Below are positions 26,311 to 37,832 of a DNA stretch of 64,000 nucleotides, one piece after another; the stretch's first letter is position 1, and each line of letters opens with the position of its first letter. The DNA lies in contig OZ025265.1 of assembly GCA_964019135.1 (NCBI GenBank), positions 1,550,001 to 1,614,000 of the forward strand, in the 5' to 3' direction. The translations under genes and the position numbers were made by a program. A model generated the notes under the pieces. It made no database searches, was not told the origin of the DNA, and was given only the letters and a program-made list of their open reading frames with translations. This DNA comes from Arenicola marina (lineage: Eukaryota > Annelida > Polychaeta > Arenicolidae).

Positions 26311-27523
26311 GCAAGCCGCTAGCCGCCAGCAGTACATGCAATATGTATGTACTTAACGCGCGCATTGACCTTGGGAAAGGTCAAATGACACGTCTTCTAT
26401 GTGGCAGCCTGGCGACTGAGGCTGAGAATCGTCTCACCTATAATTTATCTCCTCCGCCACGACAGGCTTAGACCTTATACGTGTTTAATGTACAGGCGCT
26501 CGGCCGCTTCTACCACCCCGTGGCAGACCATAAGATGAGATAACGCTTTATTTAACGTCCGTATTAAAGGTCAACAACATATATCAACACTAAGTGCTAT
26601 TGGCCGACAGTGACAATGCTGATGATGGTAACGCTGTACGTACGTATGACGCTGAATATTAAACCCCCCCCCCACTCTTTCACAAACACCAGTTTGCCAC
26701 CCTTTACCCAACTCAGCGGTACAGTAAGCAGAATGGTATTAATAAGAGACAAAATTGCATGTCGACATTATGGTTTTAAACTGTAAAAGGGGATGCAGCC
26801 CATTGTATTTCCTTGGTTACACATTCCACATGTTACTATACCTTGATACCGGACTAAATATCAGTAAACGACACGCTGACGACAAGCATCATACTATTGC
26901 GAGAAAGTGCGAAGGGTACTTATCTATGATGTAGTGTATGATGTGATGTAAACATGGTATATAAAAAGTAGACCTGGTAAACGAACACAGCAGTTACCCA
27001 CATTAAGGGACACCGCTCATCACCACAGCGACGTTGATGTAGAGAGAACTGTGCCCGCGCCGACCATATTACTGTCACCAAAGCATTCCCTTATGGCATT
27101 TACTATTTGAACTTCATGCACACGGTTGGCTGGCCCCTTCCGTTGCCCATGACAAAGCATGAAATGCCAAACTACGCATGCGCATATAATATCCTATGGG
27201 GCTTGCTGTGGGGTATAAATACATACTCGACGCATTTCTGGGTAAGTTGCCATAGAAACCACAGCCTCGTGGTGCCATTGTGCATCGGCCCTCAGGGTCA
27301 TTTCAGCCAGATATAACCCAGACAACTGGTTAATAATATAATAAAGGATAATATTTAATACCTGAAGTAGGACGAGGTGTCCAGCATCTCTGTCAGGCGA
27401 TTTTTCCACTTGTAATCTGATCTCGGTTCCATTACATGGTTTGAAGCTGCAGCCCATACTTCGTACCTTAGGGGGGGGGCCTAGGGGTATTTCCGTTCTT
27501 CGGAAATGGGGTTTTCATTTCAC
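26311..27523. other. Mostly unique sequence, no gene recognised
   Basis: AT-leaning single-copy-looking DNA. A C10 tract near 26664 and the palindrome-like GCATGCGC at about 27178 are the only notable points. Short open frames at 27107-27316 (plus) and 27194-27457 (minus) have no known domain. Confidence 0.5.
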
Positions 27524-27655
27524 CGTGAACTGGGAATGAGGCACATAATTGTTCGTGAACTGGGAATGAGGCACATAATTGTTCGTGAACTGGGAATGGG
27601 GTATTAGTTGCCCCTATAAAGACATTTATTCTTCGTGATCTGGGAATACAACCCC
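27524..27655. repeat. 30-bp minisatellite, 3 clean copies plus remnants
   Basis: CGTGAACTGGGAATG(A/G)GG starts at 27524, 27554 and 27584, 30 bp apart, with GCACATAATTGTT between. A diverged CGTGATCTGGGAATAC lies at 27634, and the upstream TTCGGAAATGGGG is probably another decayed copy. Confidence 0.9.
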
Positions 27656-28069
27656 CACTTGCCCCCTCCCACACTTCCACAACCAATACAGTCGATCTAT
27701 ATTTTGCAATCACTCTCGCACAAGACAAAACCTATTCCTTCCGCTAATGTCAAGCCAAGTGTTCCAATCACAAACACAATGAGAGGTCTATTGGTTAATG
27801 CAATAAGTGTCAGGACGCGAGCTCTCCTAATCCGCCCACTCTTTGGGGCTGATGGAAGGCATGAAATATTTACCCGGGTTTAGTGCCGGCTGATGGGCTG
27901 TAAGTACCTGGTTGTTGGCTGAAGCCCAAGTCCTCTCTGTGTTATGTTGAGGCACGGCGGCCGAAGGCCAGGCCAGCTTTCTGTGAGGTATGGGGAGGTG
28001 GCGGGGTAGTTTTGTTTCTGCTGACACAAAAGGAGTGGGAATGTGCGTCTAATTGCTTGCTGATCCATT

Positions 28070-28775
28070 GCGGTGGGTCGGGGAATGAGACAGGACTAAT
28101 GAGAGAGACGTAATGAGAAAACACCCTAGAGGAAACGGCCTGTACCCTGAGAGCAACAGAAGGCACGAAGATATAACGAGAGAATACAGGAAACCAATGG
28201 AGAAGTAAGCAGAGGAAGAAATGGCGAGAACATACCCAACGGAAACGGCGGGTGCAGGGTCAGAATTAGGCAGAGAGCGGAAGGCATAACGACATGGACA
28301 GTCGAGGGAAAATAGCGCATGACGAGAAACTCATATAAAAAATGACAAGAGCAAGGCAGAACCGGCAACGAGGGGATATTATAACAAGGCAGCATAGGAA
28401 ATGCACCAGAGTGAAGTATACCGATAGAAACATGGGGAAACGGCGCTCATATGAAACTGCGAGTACAGAAAACAGAGAGGGGATATCGACGATGTGGCAG
28501 AGGAAATCGAAGGAACAGCAAGTAGAGGAAGATATGGTGATCCAGCGCCCGAAGAAAACGGCATGAGAATCAGGCAGAGAAGGGAATTTATTGAGAAAGA
28601 ACACAGGAAATCGAGAGAATACTAAGCAACGGAAGGCATATTGAGAAACCCATAGGAAACGGGAAATGCAAATAAAAGTAGACTGCGGATATGATGAGAA
28701 AACTGAAGAAATTGAGACAGAAGAACTGAGAAACAGAGAGATACAGACGTTACCTGCGCAGGACCAATTCCAGTT
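28070..28775. repeat. Degenerate purine-rich (plus) / pyrimidine-rich (minus) repeat
   Basis: Words such as GAGGAAACG, ATAGGAAA(C/T)G, GAGAAAC and AGGCAGAGAG recur irregularly every few tens of bases, suggesting an old decayed minisatellite with a unit near 30-35 bp. A 199-codon minus-strand open frame (28266-28865) overlaps it; its product is an F/S/L/C-rich low-complexity string and I do not accept it as a protein. Confidence 0.6.
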
Positions 28776-28786
28776 GGTCACACGCT

Positions 28787-28873
28787 TAGCACGCTGATTT
28801 GACCGTATTTCAAGAATCGTAAAATTTGCCCCAGGACGACAGCAGCGGTAAGCTGGCGTCACCATGCGGGGAG
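28787..28873 (+). repeat. Dispersed repeat, family D copy 1 (short)
   Basis: Shares with 37833-38046, 46722-46925 (inverted) and 52632-52757 the core CTGATTTGACCGT.TTTCAAG followed by AATTTGCCC, CGACAGCAGCGGTAA and, at the 3' end, CACC(A/G)TGCGGGGAGCTTG. Only the 3' part of the element is kept here. No coding capacity; class unknown. Confidence 0.8.
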
Positions 28874-29514
28874 CTTGGAAGAAGACACAAGAAAACTACG
28901 CCTGCTTGTGGTGTGGGTCAACTTGCTGAACACGTGTCCCTAAAATAACGATACCCTCCCTTACGCAGTACGAATATAATATAAGATGTAGGCCTACATT
29001 TATTACATTTATTTACATTTATTTTATTATTAACTAAAGAAGGGTATTCTGCCTCACTACTTTTCTGAACTACCGCTTTACCAACATTTTCAAGTACATG
29101 ATCATGACACTAGACATAAATCCTATGTATACACTACCCGAATCAGCCATATCTTTGCTCAAAAATGTATTCGACACAGTCTGATATAAGCAATAAACAA
29201 GGAACCTGCTTGCATCCTTTCCAAAATAGACAGTCATAGCCTCGATGGATTTTCTAAGTATGTTAAAGTTGTCACTCTCGATAAACATAATTATATGTGT
29301 TCCATCCAAGATTGTAACATTTGTCTAACTTAACTCATTGTACAGGTGTTGTATTTGTTTATGTGTACGTATGTGTGTCTGCGCTTCCAACTGTCGCCTT
29401 TGTATACGTGTAAGAGAGGGGATAAGGGTTGTAAAGCTGTCTTGCCATAATCATTATGATCATTATATTGTGTATTAATTGATGCATGTACGTTCTTGTC
29501 TTAAGTAATACTAT
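28874..29514. other. Unique AT-leaning sequence, no gene recognised
   Basis: Short open frames only (29070-29309 and 29359-29547, minus), without recognisable motifs. Confidence 0.45.
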
Positions 29515-29516
29515 GA

Positions 29517-29645
29517 TTTTTGTTGGTGGCCCACTCGACAGCGACAATATTTCTTAGCGTGGGTCTCCTAGTCTGATAAGTTTTATGAATGTATTTATGT
29601 AAGATCGAGTTATTATTTTGGTTGAATAAACGCAATTGAATCTTA
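29517..29645 (+). repeat. Dispersed repeat, family E copy 1
   Basis: Aligns in the same orientation with 49305-49455: TGGTGGCCCA(C/A)..CGACAGCGACAATAT then CTTAGC(G/A)TGGGT, TGATAAG, TATGAAT.TATTTAT and a shared 3' end GGTTGA(A)TAAACGC followed by ATT(G/A)AATCTT. The TAAACGC..AATCTT ending resembles the 3' tail of a retroelement, but I cannot assign a class. Sequence upstream of both copies is unrelated, so the 5' end is near TGGTGG. Confidence 0.75.
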
Positions 29646-29723
29646 TTACGTGCCGACTTCGCGTGCACGAGACTGGTGTCTGGTGTGGGTGGCATGTCGG
29701 GCGTGAGCAGTGGGAGGTGCGGT

Positions 29724-29750
29724 GTGGTTGTGTGTGTGTGTGTGTGGTAG
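29724..29750. repeat. (GT)n microsatellite with adjoining G-rich tract
   Basis: GTGTGTGTGTGTGTG at about 29730-29745 followed by GGAGTGGGGGGGTGGGGGG to about 29770, a possible G-quadruplex-forming run. Confidence 0.85.
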
Positions 29751-29770
29751 TGGAGTGGGGGGGTGGGGGG

Positions 29771-30320
29771 TATCCGGTATATATGCAGCGTTAATGGTGG
29801 AAATGGTCCGACAGGGGTCGCCCTGGTAAGCTCTCTGCCCGGCATGTGTCTTCCAATCAATCCTACCACATGCTGCGGGAGCCGATATGTTATTGCCCAT
29901 AATATATTTCTCTCGCATGCTCCTTTGTCCGATAACTGTAAACTAAATTATATATAGCACACACTGTATATATTTAGCACACAACGGTGTTATGATGCAG
30001 TCCCGCACTGAATGATACGGGCGATTGCCATTGATTAATCGGTGCCTACGGTGAGCCCACCCCGTGCTCTGCGCATGCGCCGCACCCGTATAGGCGTTAA
30101 ATATGTTGGCAATGTTCAGATGGTTTGATGGTCTAGTAGAGAAAGATATGTCAACCTGGAAGACATGGGTGACGTCACGGATGACCGCGTGATACCCCTG
30201 AGAGTCGGTGAACTGCTTCCACGTTGTTGATCTACATTATGTTTTCAAAATATTTTGGAGAAATGTCCTGGACACATTGTCTGAGTGTGAAGGTTAACTC
30301 TAAAGGACAGATATCCGCTG
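29771..30320. other. Unique sequence with TGACGTCA and GCATGCGC motifs
   Basis: No gene seen. Contains a CRE palindrome TGACGTCA at 30170-30177 and TGCGCATGCGC at about 30070. Confidence 0.4.
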
Positions 30321-30324
30321 TCAT

Positions 30325-30440
30325 ATGTTAGAATGTAAACAACGGCAGCAATGTTCGCATTTTGATGACGTAGTACACACGAAACTCACGATTTTTCGCT
30401 AGATATGCACCATGTTGGCCAAAAAATATATATGTATCTC
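30325..30440. repeat. Possible dispersed repeat, family F copy 1
   Basis: TTTTGATGACGTAGTACACA(C) here and TTTTGATGGCGTAGTACACA(T) near 41697 are clearly alike. The flanks are weaker: ACGGCAGCAATG versus TGGCAGAAATG upstream, CATGTTGGC versus CATTCTGGC downstream. A short, diverged repeat pair in the same orientation. Confidence 0.45.
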
Positions 30441-30773
30441 TGTACTCAAAATCTGACCACATCATTTCCATTAAAGATAGTTTAACGTTACACTGGACAA
30501 ATATCGCTGTATGAGTACCTTTAATATGAAAAAAAATCAATGAAAGAGTAAATAGTAGATGATTTGTAATGGATCAAAAAGAAGAAATAATACTAAAATT
30601 GAAATTCGTTGTCCGAATAATAAATCCAGCAATAATGGCATTTTATCATTAATTATTGCTATCTGTACCTGTCATGCGTCCGAAAGATATAAAATATAAG
30701 ATACAAGAGACATGTCCACAACATAGCTCCGCGATACCATATCAACTGCATCATGGCTTTAACCACGAGGGCC

Positions 30774-30995
30774 CCATGGACCCATATCCATGGACTCAGG
30801 GACCCATGGACCCTTGGACTCATGGATCCATGGACTCATGGACCCCTGGACTCATGCACCCTTGGACTCATGGAGCCATGGACTCATGGACCCATGGACT
30901 CATGGACCCTTGGACTCATGGATCCATGGACTCATGGACCCCTGGACTCATGCACCCTTGGACTCATGGAGCCATGGACTCATGGACCCTTGGTC
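30774..30995. repeat. 16-bp minisatellite (GGACTCATGGACCCAT)
   Basis: Unit GGACTCATGGACCC(T/A)T with variants GGATCCAT, GCACCCTT and GGAGCCAT, about 14 copies. A 96-bp block of six variants repeats. Since 16 is not a multiple of three and the unit lacks stops, all three plus frames are open across it (M/D/P/W/T/H/G-rich), which is not evidence of a gene. Confidence 0.93.
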
Positions 30996-31321
30996 TTGGC
31001 CATCGGGTTTGCCATCTCCGTGACTCAGACGAGGATTGCGGGGATGCAGGTGCTGAGTCCTCTCTGGACGTTTAATTATGTAAATTTGCATCCTGAATGT
31101 TAGCGATTGCCCTGTCCATATGTGGCCATTGGACGGATAGATACAGAGTTAGTACATTGAAGAAAAGTCAATTGTTAGAAGTGTGGTACATAGACGACTT
31201 GTATTCTCTAATTTAGTGTGGCATCCCGTTGACAGTGATCCAGCCTAGACTTCATGTTGTTTTCCTTTTCACTATGTTTCTCTCTCTATGCATAGACTGG
31301 GTCGCCAGATGTGTGCACAAA

Positions 31322-31500
31322 GGCTGCCTCCCTGGTGTAATGGTTGGCACGCTAGACAACAATCGGGTTCGAATCCGGGCCTGGGCACCTAATTTGGGGC
31401 AGGTTTCTTCCATCTATCCTTCACCGTCCCCCAGGTCCCTTGCGCGAATTTTGCTCTTGTGTGCGCAAAGGCGGCCAAACGCACCAATTAACATGTTCAT
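31322..31500 (+). mobile_element. tRNA-derived SINE (tRNA-Gln/Glu-like head)
   Basis: CCTGGTGTAATGGTTGGCAC at 31331-31350 matches the A-box region of tRNA-Gln/Glu, and GGTTCGAATCC at 31366-31376 is a perfect B box. The D-stem GTGT/GCAC can pair and the T-stem pairs 4 of 5, but the anticodon stem is shortened (CTAGACAACAATC), so this is not a functional tRNA. A non-tRNA body (GGTTTCTTCCATC, TTGCGCGAATTTTGC, AAAGGCGGCC) follows. I saw no second copy in this window. Confidence 0.7.
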
Positions 31501-31689
31501 CTATAGGAGCACAGGTGTCTTGCGTCTAGTATGTGTCTGCATCTAACTGGCATGTGCAACTGGTTGGAATATGTCAAGATATACATGTGTTAGAGCCATT
31601 TATCATGTCCTTTTGTTCCGAAGGGGACTAGACTCGCCAGTAGTTTGTGACATGTTCGGGACACGTCTCAGGCGTTGTGACCCTGCCAT

Positions 31690-31935
31690 TGTTGAGCTGG
31701 AGTCACTATGTGGCTGAGGAAGGTGGCGAGCTGGCTTGCGAGGCCGGCCCAAGCGGATCGAATGGTTCGAATCCCAACCGTGCAATCGCGCAGGATAAAG
31801 TTACCATCTCTCTTTTCGCCAAGAGTAGGGGATAATTCCTGAAGGTATGGCTCCTCCCTGCCTTAAATTTTCCAATTGTCGCGATATGACAGACCGAGGT
31901 TAAGGGGTCCTCCTTAAGCCAACCAACAAACCATA
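31690..31935 (+). mobile_element. tRNA-derived SINE, family S copy 1 (longest)
   Basis: A perfect B box GGTTCGAATCCC lies at 31764-31775, with an A-box-like TGTGGCTGAGGAAGG about 50 bp upstream. The body CGCAGGATAAAG (31789), CGCCAAGAGTAGGGG, GGCTCCTCCCT, GCGATATGACAG and the tail AGCCAACCAACAAACC recur at 44580-44745 (body and tail) and 46922-46977 (tail). Shared body, tRNA-like head and ACCAACCAA tail make this a SINE family with some confidence. Confidence 0.78.
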
Positions 31936-32892
31936 ATAAAACGTTGTCATTTCGGGGTCGAAAATTTCTCATCTGCATGACATTATTTCAAGGCCGAAGG
32001 TTCCATGTTCGATCGTTCTTCCGTTTTAGCACGAAACTGTATATGCATGTGTAAGCATAGCTCACGTACTACTCGCATCTGACGATCACCACCATAATCG
32101 AGTTGGCTGGCCCCAGTATGGAAGGCCATCCCAATAGTATAGATGTTTACATGGCGGGGCAAAGTGTCCCACAGGCAACCTAAGGCAGACTTGGCCCGTA
32201 ACAACTGCCAGAGGTCGGGCAGAGGTCAGCTGAGACGGTCCTGGCACGCAATGCCCTCTCGCCGTCCGCCATTACAGCCCGGTCATCCACCATCACTGGC
32301 TGACGGCCCCAACTACACCACCATCTGTTACGTAGTATGAATAATATATATTAACAAGCCACTTGGGTTGCGTTACAACGGGTAGATATGTTCACCATGT
32401 ACCTTCTCCCTCACCGCCTCAACATAGCCTGTTGGATATCTTCCTTGAGGTCATTTACTTGTAGGTCAAGGTCTGAGCCATCCCAGAGCCATCTTTTCGC
32501 TCAACCAATGTTTAATGAAGAATGTTGACCACGTGGTCACCGTGGCTGGTTATGGTATATGTCGCGGTAAGAGATAACACCTCGATCACTGCAAGGTCCA
32601 CCCCCGTGGGGGCCAGAAATTACCAGCCAACACCAATGACTTCTAGCGACCCACACCGATCGAGCAGCCAATGCCACGTAAGTCTGTGAAGGTCAAAACA
32701 CTCTCCCGCCGGCCACGTGGCGTCATTGTGTAGTGAGATGCATATTTAATCACTGTGAACTGGAACCCCGCGGCCCGCCATTCCCTAGAGTTTCGCCATG
32801 GAGGGGGAAAGTGACGGGGACCTCACACGATATACAAAGACAAACGACATCTGCATCTTTGGTAACGTTACTCCTCTACGTGATGGGCTATA
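31936..32892. other. Unique sequence, no gene recognised
   Basis: Mixed sequence with E-box/CRE-like words (CCACGTGGTCACC near 32530; CACGTGGCGTCATT at 32714-32727, repeated at 35312-35325). A short open frame at 32143-32340 has no known domain. Confidence 0.45.
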
Positions 32893-33186
32893 AGTAATCA
32901 TTCAAGAGAGGCAATGTTACATTCAGTAATCATTCAAGAGAGGCAATGTTACATTCAGTAATCATTCAAGAGAGGCGATGTTACATTCAGTAATCATTCA
33001 AGAGAGGCGATGTTACATTCAGTAATCATTCAAGAGAGGCGATGTTACATTCAATAATCATTCAAGAGAGGCAATGTTACATTCAGTAATCATTCAAGAG
33101 AGGCGATGTTACATTCAGTAATCATTCAAGAGAGGCAATGTTACATTCAGTAATCATTCAAGAGAGGCGATGTTACATTCAGTAAC
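32893..33186. repeat. 32-bp minisatellite, about 9 copies
   Basis: AGTAATCATTCAAGAGAGGC followed by (A/G)ATGTTACATTC repeats every 32 bp from 32893, with only A/G and one G/A substitutions between copies. It ends in a diverged unit (AGTAACCAATCAAAAG) at 33181. High similarity suggests a young array. Confidence 0.97.
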
Positions 33187-33289
33187 CAATCAAAAGTCGG
33201 TGTTATTGTTAATAACTCATCTGATCGGTCATATTTCTTTCTTTCGGTAATCAATTAGCGTTCACATTAACATTTACCACATCCACCGT

Positions 33290-33790
33290 CAGAGGGCGAC
33301 ACCATTGGCTCCCTGTTCACCCTGGTATCCCCTCACCCCTGGCTCAGCCCGCCTTCCCCCGCCAAGACCCTCGCCCAGCCCCCCGCCTAACCCCTCGACC
33401 AGCCCCCCTTCCCAACCCAGCCCCCCCAGCCCCCTCCCCGCCAAGTCCTTCCCCACCAGAGCCCCCCCCCCCAACCGCCCAGCCCGACCAGCCCCAAACA
33501 CACACATGCACACCCCCTGACACCAGATATAGGCTCTACCATCCCGACATATGTCCCTAGAGCACTGATCCACGCTGCACGCTCTCTCATCCCGGCAACC
33601 CCACCAGGGACTCCCCCAACACCCTCCTCCTCATCCTCTTCCTCCTCTTCCTCCTCTTCCTCCTCTTCTTCCTCCTCCTCCTCCCAGCACCCCCCACCCA
33701 CAGCCAACCACTGACCCTCAGCTCAATGAGTGCTTAGCTAAAAACACACGCCTCCTTACCCCCACCCACCCTCCCTCCACCTCCGCCCAC
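33290..33790. repeat. C-rich low-complexity sequence with (CTC/CTT)n microsatellite
   Basis: 33300-33500 is dominated by CCCC/CCAGCC words. 33624-33682 is a run of CCTCTTCCTCCTC type triplets that yields a polyglutamate string in one minus frame. The overlapping open frames on both strands are compositional. Confidence 0.85.
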
Positions 33791-34955
33791 ACCCCAGCCC
33801 TATCCTCCTTTCAGTAAAACAACACCTGTGACTCAATCCTGACTTCTCTCCCGTTGGGAAATTAGGCGGAGGCCTCTCTCCACTGAACCAAGGGTGTCTG
33901 CTCACAGTTACCGGTAGGGGGTGCTCTAATTGAAGGTGTTCGGCCGGTTGTTTTACTTCATATGCCACTAGGGGCGCGTCAGTCAGCCTGGGCGAGACCA
34001 GAAACTGAGCCAGTGACGTCACAGAGCGCAATTGATCCTGTTACTATGTTACCATCGTCTGAATACCACGACCACCACAATGGGCGATAATACATAACCT
34101 CGTGGCCACACCCATGGAGATATTGCTGCAATAGGGTGATATGTAAGGTGCGCTCTCTCGCAAAGAATAGGTACGGGATCCGGGGCGTGTGACTCTCCTC
34201 TGTATGGAGCGCTTGAAAACACGCTTGGAGAACAAACCAATGAGAAATATCCTCGAAGTGGAATGCATTACCCTTAAAAAAATGCCAAGCATCTCAAGAT
34301 ATATTCATAAAACGACGCTACAAAATCAATATATATATATATTTATAAGCTAAAGCGCTTTCTAGTCTGCAAATGTCACATCACGTTCATGTGAAGGTAC
34401 CGGAGAAAAGCGAGTAAGATCTATAACTGTGTATCAATGTAGTTCATGTATCATAATAACGAAATAAAGAGAAATATTGTAAAAAGTGTTAAAGCGTTTG
34501 CATTATGAATTGAATGTGAATTATAATATAGATGGTACTTACTGGTGAAACTTTCTCCAGCAGCTCACCAAAGCTTCACTTGTACATTCTAAAAAATTAT
34601 TAGGATGTTTAAATTATTAGGACGTTTTTTTTCTCCAATTCTTTGATCAAAGCGTGGTAGGCCCCAACACGTTGGCCGCTAGTGAAAGCCAGGGTCTAAT
34701 ATCTACAGAATCTCCTCTTCATATTCTGCCGATTTCTTGTCAAAACATTAGCCAAAATAATACTGAAAGAGGCAGTAATGAATATTTGTTTTAAATCTTT
34801 CATAATGTCCCTGCCTTCCGAAGGTTAAAGTGACTCTCCAAGTCAAGGCCACTCTTCAGGACGAGACTAATGGGATAAAACCCAGGAGAGACCTTTAACA
34901 GAAATTAGCGTGCATAGCGGGCTTCAAACACACAACAGGGCGAGGTGATAAATAA
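33791..34955. other. Mostly unique AT-rich sequence, no gene recognised
   Basis: Includes TGACGTCA at 34014-34021 and a short (TA)n run near 34329-34343. No coding signal accepted. Confidence 0.45.
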
Positions 34956-34959
34956 TCGG

Positions 34960-35100
34960 AACCATGACAAGGTCAAGGTCACTAGACAAGTTTGTGGTAC
35001 AGAGGCTTGAGGATTGAGGTTGGCCAACACTGCTGCAGGTGCCGAGGTTCGAACCCACGACCTGCTCAGCCGCCAAACCCATGCCCCTAATGAAGAATGA
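34960..35100 (-). mobile_element. tRNA-like SINE fragment, minus strand
   Basis: On the minus strand, TTGGCGGCTGAGCAGGTCG precedes TGGGTTCGAACC (B box, 35044-35055 on plus). The spacing between A-like and B box is short, and downstream minus-strand sequence (CCAACCTCAATCCTCAAGCC) is not tRNA. Consistent with the head of another tRNA-derived SINE; no second copy seen here. Confidence 0.5.
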
Positions 35101-37155
35101 GAACAAATGGAAAAAGAAATGCTTCAGACTAATGCAGCATATCCGCTGACCATCGCGATAATGCCAGCAAGCAAGGATCTTAGCCTCCCAAAAAATGTCG
35201 AGCGTCACCAAGGCGACGTACCGGATTGCCACTACGCATGCGCGTTCTTAAAGGCACCATAATTTCCGGACGGTTCTGCAGCCACCAGAATAACCGCCAA
35301 GGTCAAAAGGTCACGTGGCGTCATTAAGGCCGCAGACGCCAGTGGTTTCTCATGGCAACGGGGTCTATGTGTGATATGTCTCGGAATTATGCAGTGAGTC
35401 TGTCATATCAGACAGCGGGGGATATCATCTACGGGCCCCGGTGAAGGAGGGGAGGGGGTCGCATATAGGTGTCAGTGTCTCTAGAAACAGACGGCTTTTG
35501 CTGGTCAGTATCACCGAAATTAAGGGTGTTATTACATACCAATATACAGGACTTGATAGCTTCATACCAGGGGGCCAGTAAGGCTTGAAATGCAATGTGA
35601 TACAGAGCGACATGCTATAAAACTAAGACCAGTCTGTACACTGCAAGGGGGCTGCTCAAGGGGAAGGGAGGGGGGTCAGATCGCCACATATGTGCCAAGA
35701 AACGAAATCCCCATGGCCACGAGACCCGACAAGACCTAGACGAAGACATGTTCATTGTCCGCCATGTTCCCTTAATGCCAAGCTCCACCAGGACATGTAA
35801 CAGAGCCCGGCACCAAGTGAGCGTGGGGCCCTTACCCACTGATAAATGTGGGCCGCCCCTAGTAAATATGCGCATAATGAAGTCCACCACCCTTTACTAC
35901 AATAAAGGTCTGTCTGCATCAGGTGCCGCACTTTTTTCTCCGCCCATGAGGGTTTGCGAGCGGTGAGGTGGCTGGCGGGAATACATACATAGATACCCTG
36001 CGGAGTGATTTACAACTATCAGCACAAACGCCGCCCGCTGCCTTACAACGGCAGAACGAACGCATATTCATGGTGCACATTTATCTTTCTGGGGTATTGT
36101 GTCTGTCACTTAGAGAAGTGTCTTGAGCTTGGGTTTTTGGTGGAGTATGCATGCGGGTCCCCGGATGGCAAACATGCCGCATAGCGCTATGACTCACTAT
36201 GTATCAATGGCTTGGTTTGATATTGCCACGCTTTGTAAGCGCAACTACTGTCAACCAGTCACATTTGATCTCGCGATACACATAGTTATATGAATGCATA
36301 TTTCAATACCTGTATTTACCTTCACATAACCGTAACTCATACCAAACAACTGCATTTACTTAGCAGTGCACAGAACCGAACACTTCTGTAGTTTTCACCA
36401 CGTGACGTAGATGTTTTAAGCATGAATACTTTATGGCGTTTTATTCATTCTCCAGGTTCGTCTTCCTCCGCTAGGTGGCGTAAATCGTGGCATATGTGCC
36501 GGGCTGTATACAAATAGTACATTGTAGTTGTCAGACACTAAGACGCCCTTCAAGCTAATCTAAAGCCTTCCATTCATTGCAGCCTACAGGCCGGGGTGTA
36601 ATTACTACAACGTCCGCAGCGCTACCATGCGGAGTGGAGAATGAGCGGGGCCGCCATTGCGCGGCACCAGGGAGCGTGGCAGGACGGGCCGCTCCCCGTA
36701 CATGATCGATGGCGTTCTAAGCCACCTTTGGGTATCCATGGCCTCACACGGGCCAGAACCCCCCCCCCCCCCTGGGAAGAGAATGCGATAAAATATATAT
36801 GAAACAATCGCCTATAGCAGCTGCTTGGCTGGGGGTTGGGTGGGTGTGGGGCTGATGTGCGTGTGGGACGGGCGATGGTAGCTCACTCGGACGGTCAAGG
36901 CCATCACGGAGAGACTCGGTCGCTCATTACGATAAAAAGATCAATGTAACCAGTCTTGTTTATAACGGACACAAGTCTGAAGACTATATATAATAATTGG
37001 CCAGGCGTTAGCCACTCAAAGTCTTAGCCTATATCTCCCAACCGTAAGACTGCTATATAATGGGTGTATTTATATCTACATTGTTTGATTACATTAATGT
37101 AATGGGACACCCTTCTTCCGGGGGCACGTGCCTTGTTGTCGCCTGTTGTCTAGCG
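35101..37155. other. Mostly unique sequence, no gene recognised
   Basis: Roughly 2 kb of AT-leaning sequence with only short open frames lacking domains. Notable: GCATGCGC near 35236, CACGTGGCGTCATT at 35312, and a C14 run near 36758-36772 inside AGAACCCC...CTGGG. Confidence 0.45.
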
Positions 37156-37157
37156 AA

Positions 37158-37212
37158 ATGGGGGCACGTCCCCTTTTACCCCCCCCCCCCCCCCGCTGGA
37201 TCCACCACTGGC
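37158..37212 (-). mobile_element. Probable DNA-transposon/MITE end (TGGTGGATCCAG + poly-G)
   Basis: On the minus strand this reads CCAGTGGTGGATCCAGC, a G tract of about 17, then TAAAAGGGGACGTGCCCCC. A (C)AGNGG(C/T)GGATCCAG motif followed by a long G run is a pattern I associate with ends of repetitive elements in invertebrate genomes; a related GGGGCGGATCAAGGAATTT plus poly-G occurs at 46217. GGCACGTGCC and GGGGCACGTCCCC palindromes lie just inside. The other end of the element is not identified. Confidence 0.45.
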
Positions 37213-37529
37213 AATACACGGTCCTGTATCTTCAATCTTACCCATGTGTTTCATATCACAAAAATGCCACAAAAATGAAAATAATTTAAATTTGAACGGA
37301 TGAAAGAATGAAATAATGTAAGTTTGCTATCAAGTTCCATTGATTTAAATGCCCTAACTAATACAGTGAAGTCATTGCCAGTCTGTTTGCACTAACTTGC
37401 TATGTGGTTGCCGAAAGTTCATCTGGAATACTAATTGCTACTTTCTGTTTCGCTGGCAGTTGTCTTCTAGAAACTGGAAACGATCTATCCTCACCCAGTT
37501 CTTATTTCAGACACGACTACCTCCCACCC

Positions 37530-37640
37530 CATCCCACCCCTCACGCCAACCTGCCACGCCCACCCCTCACGCCAACCAGACACCCCCACCCCTCACGCCA
37601 ACCTCCCTCGCCACCCCTCACGCCAATCCACTCTCTGCCT
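37530..37640. repeat. 26-bp minisatellite, about 4 copies
   Basis: CCACCCCTCACGCCAACC starts at 37534, 37560, 37586 and 37611, with variable 8-base linkers. A related GACGCCAATCTGCCATCCCC at 38045 suggests an old relic further on. Confidence 0.88.
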
Positions 37641-37832
37641 TCGACTCACTCCGCTAGAGCTCCATTATATCTCTGTTGTTGCCTACGTTCTGAATACTTT
37701 TTCACCCTCGATCGCCAGAGCGGCGCTGCGCAGATTGATAGGAAAAATGCGTCGCGCATTTCTACAAATTAGTGCTGGGACCCAGCCTAAGCCTAATAAC
37801 GCCTGAAATCAGGTGATGAAAAGAAAGAGTTC

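Noticed and set aside
27060..27240. Pol II core promoter around GGTATAAATAC
   Set aside because: A TATA-like word alone in AT-leaning DNA; no downstream coding sequence or other core element.
28266..28865. 199-codon minus-strand frame as a membrane protein
   Set aside because: F/S/L/C-rich product comes from a decayed pyrimidine-rich repeat; overlapping frames in the same interval have the same composition, and the 3' part is dispersed repeat D.
31322..31390. Functional tRNA-Gln or tRNA-Glu gene
   Set aside because: Perfect B box and good A box, but the anticodon stem lacks its 3' half and the acceptor stem pairs only partly; a SINE body follows.
36875..36925. tRNA-like GGTAGCTCACTCGGACGG
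   Set aside because: Resembles an A box, but no B box or foldable stem follows.
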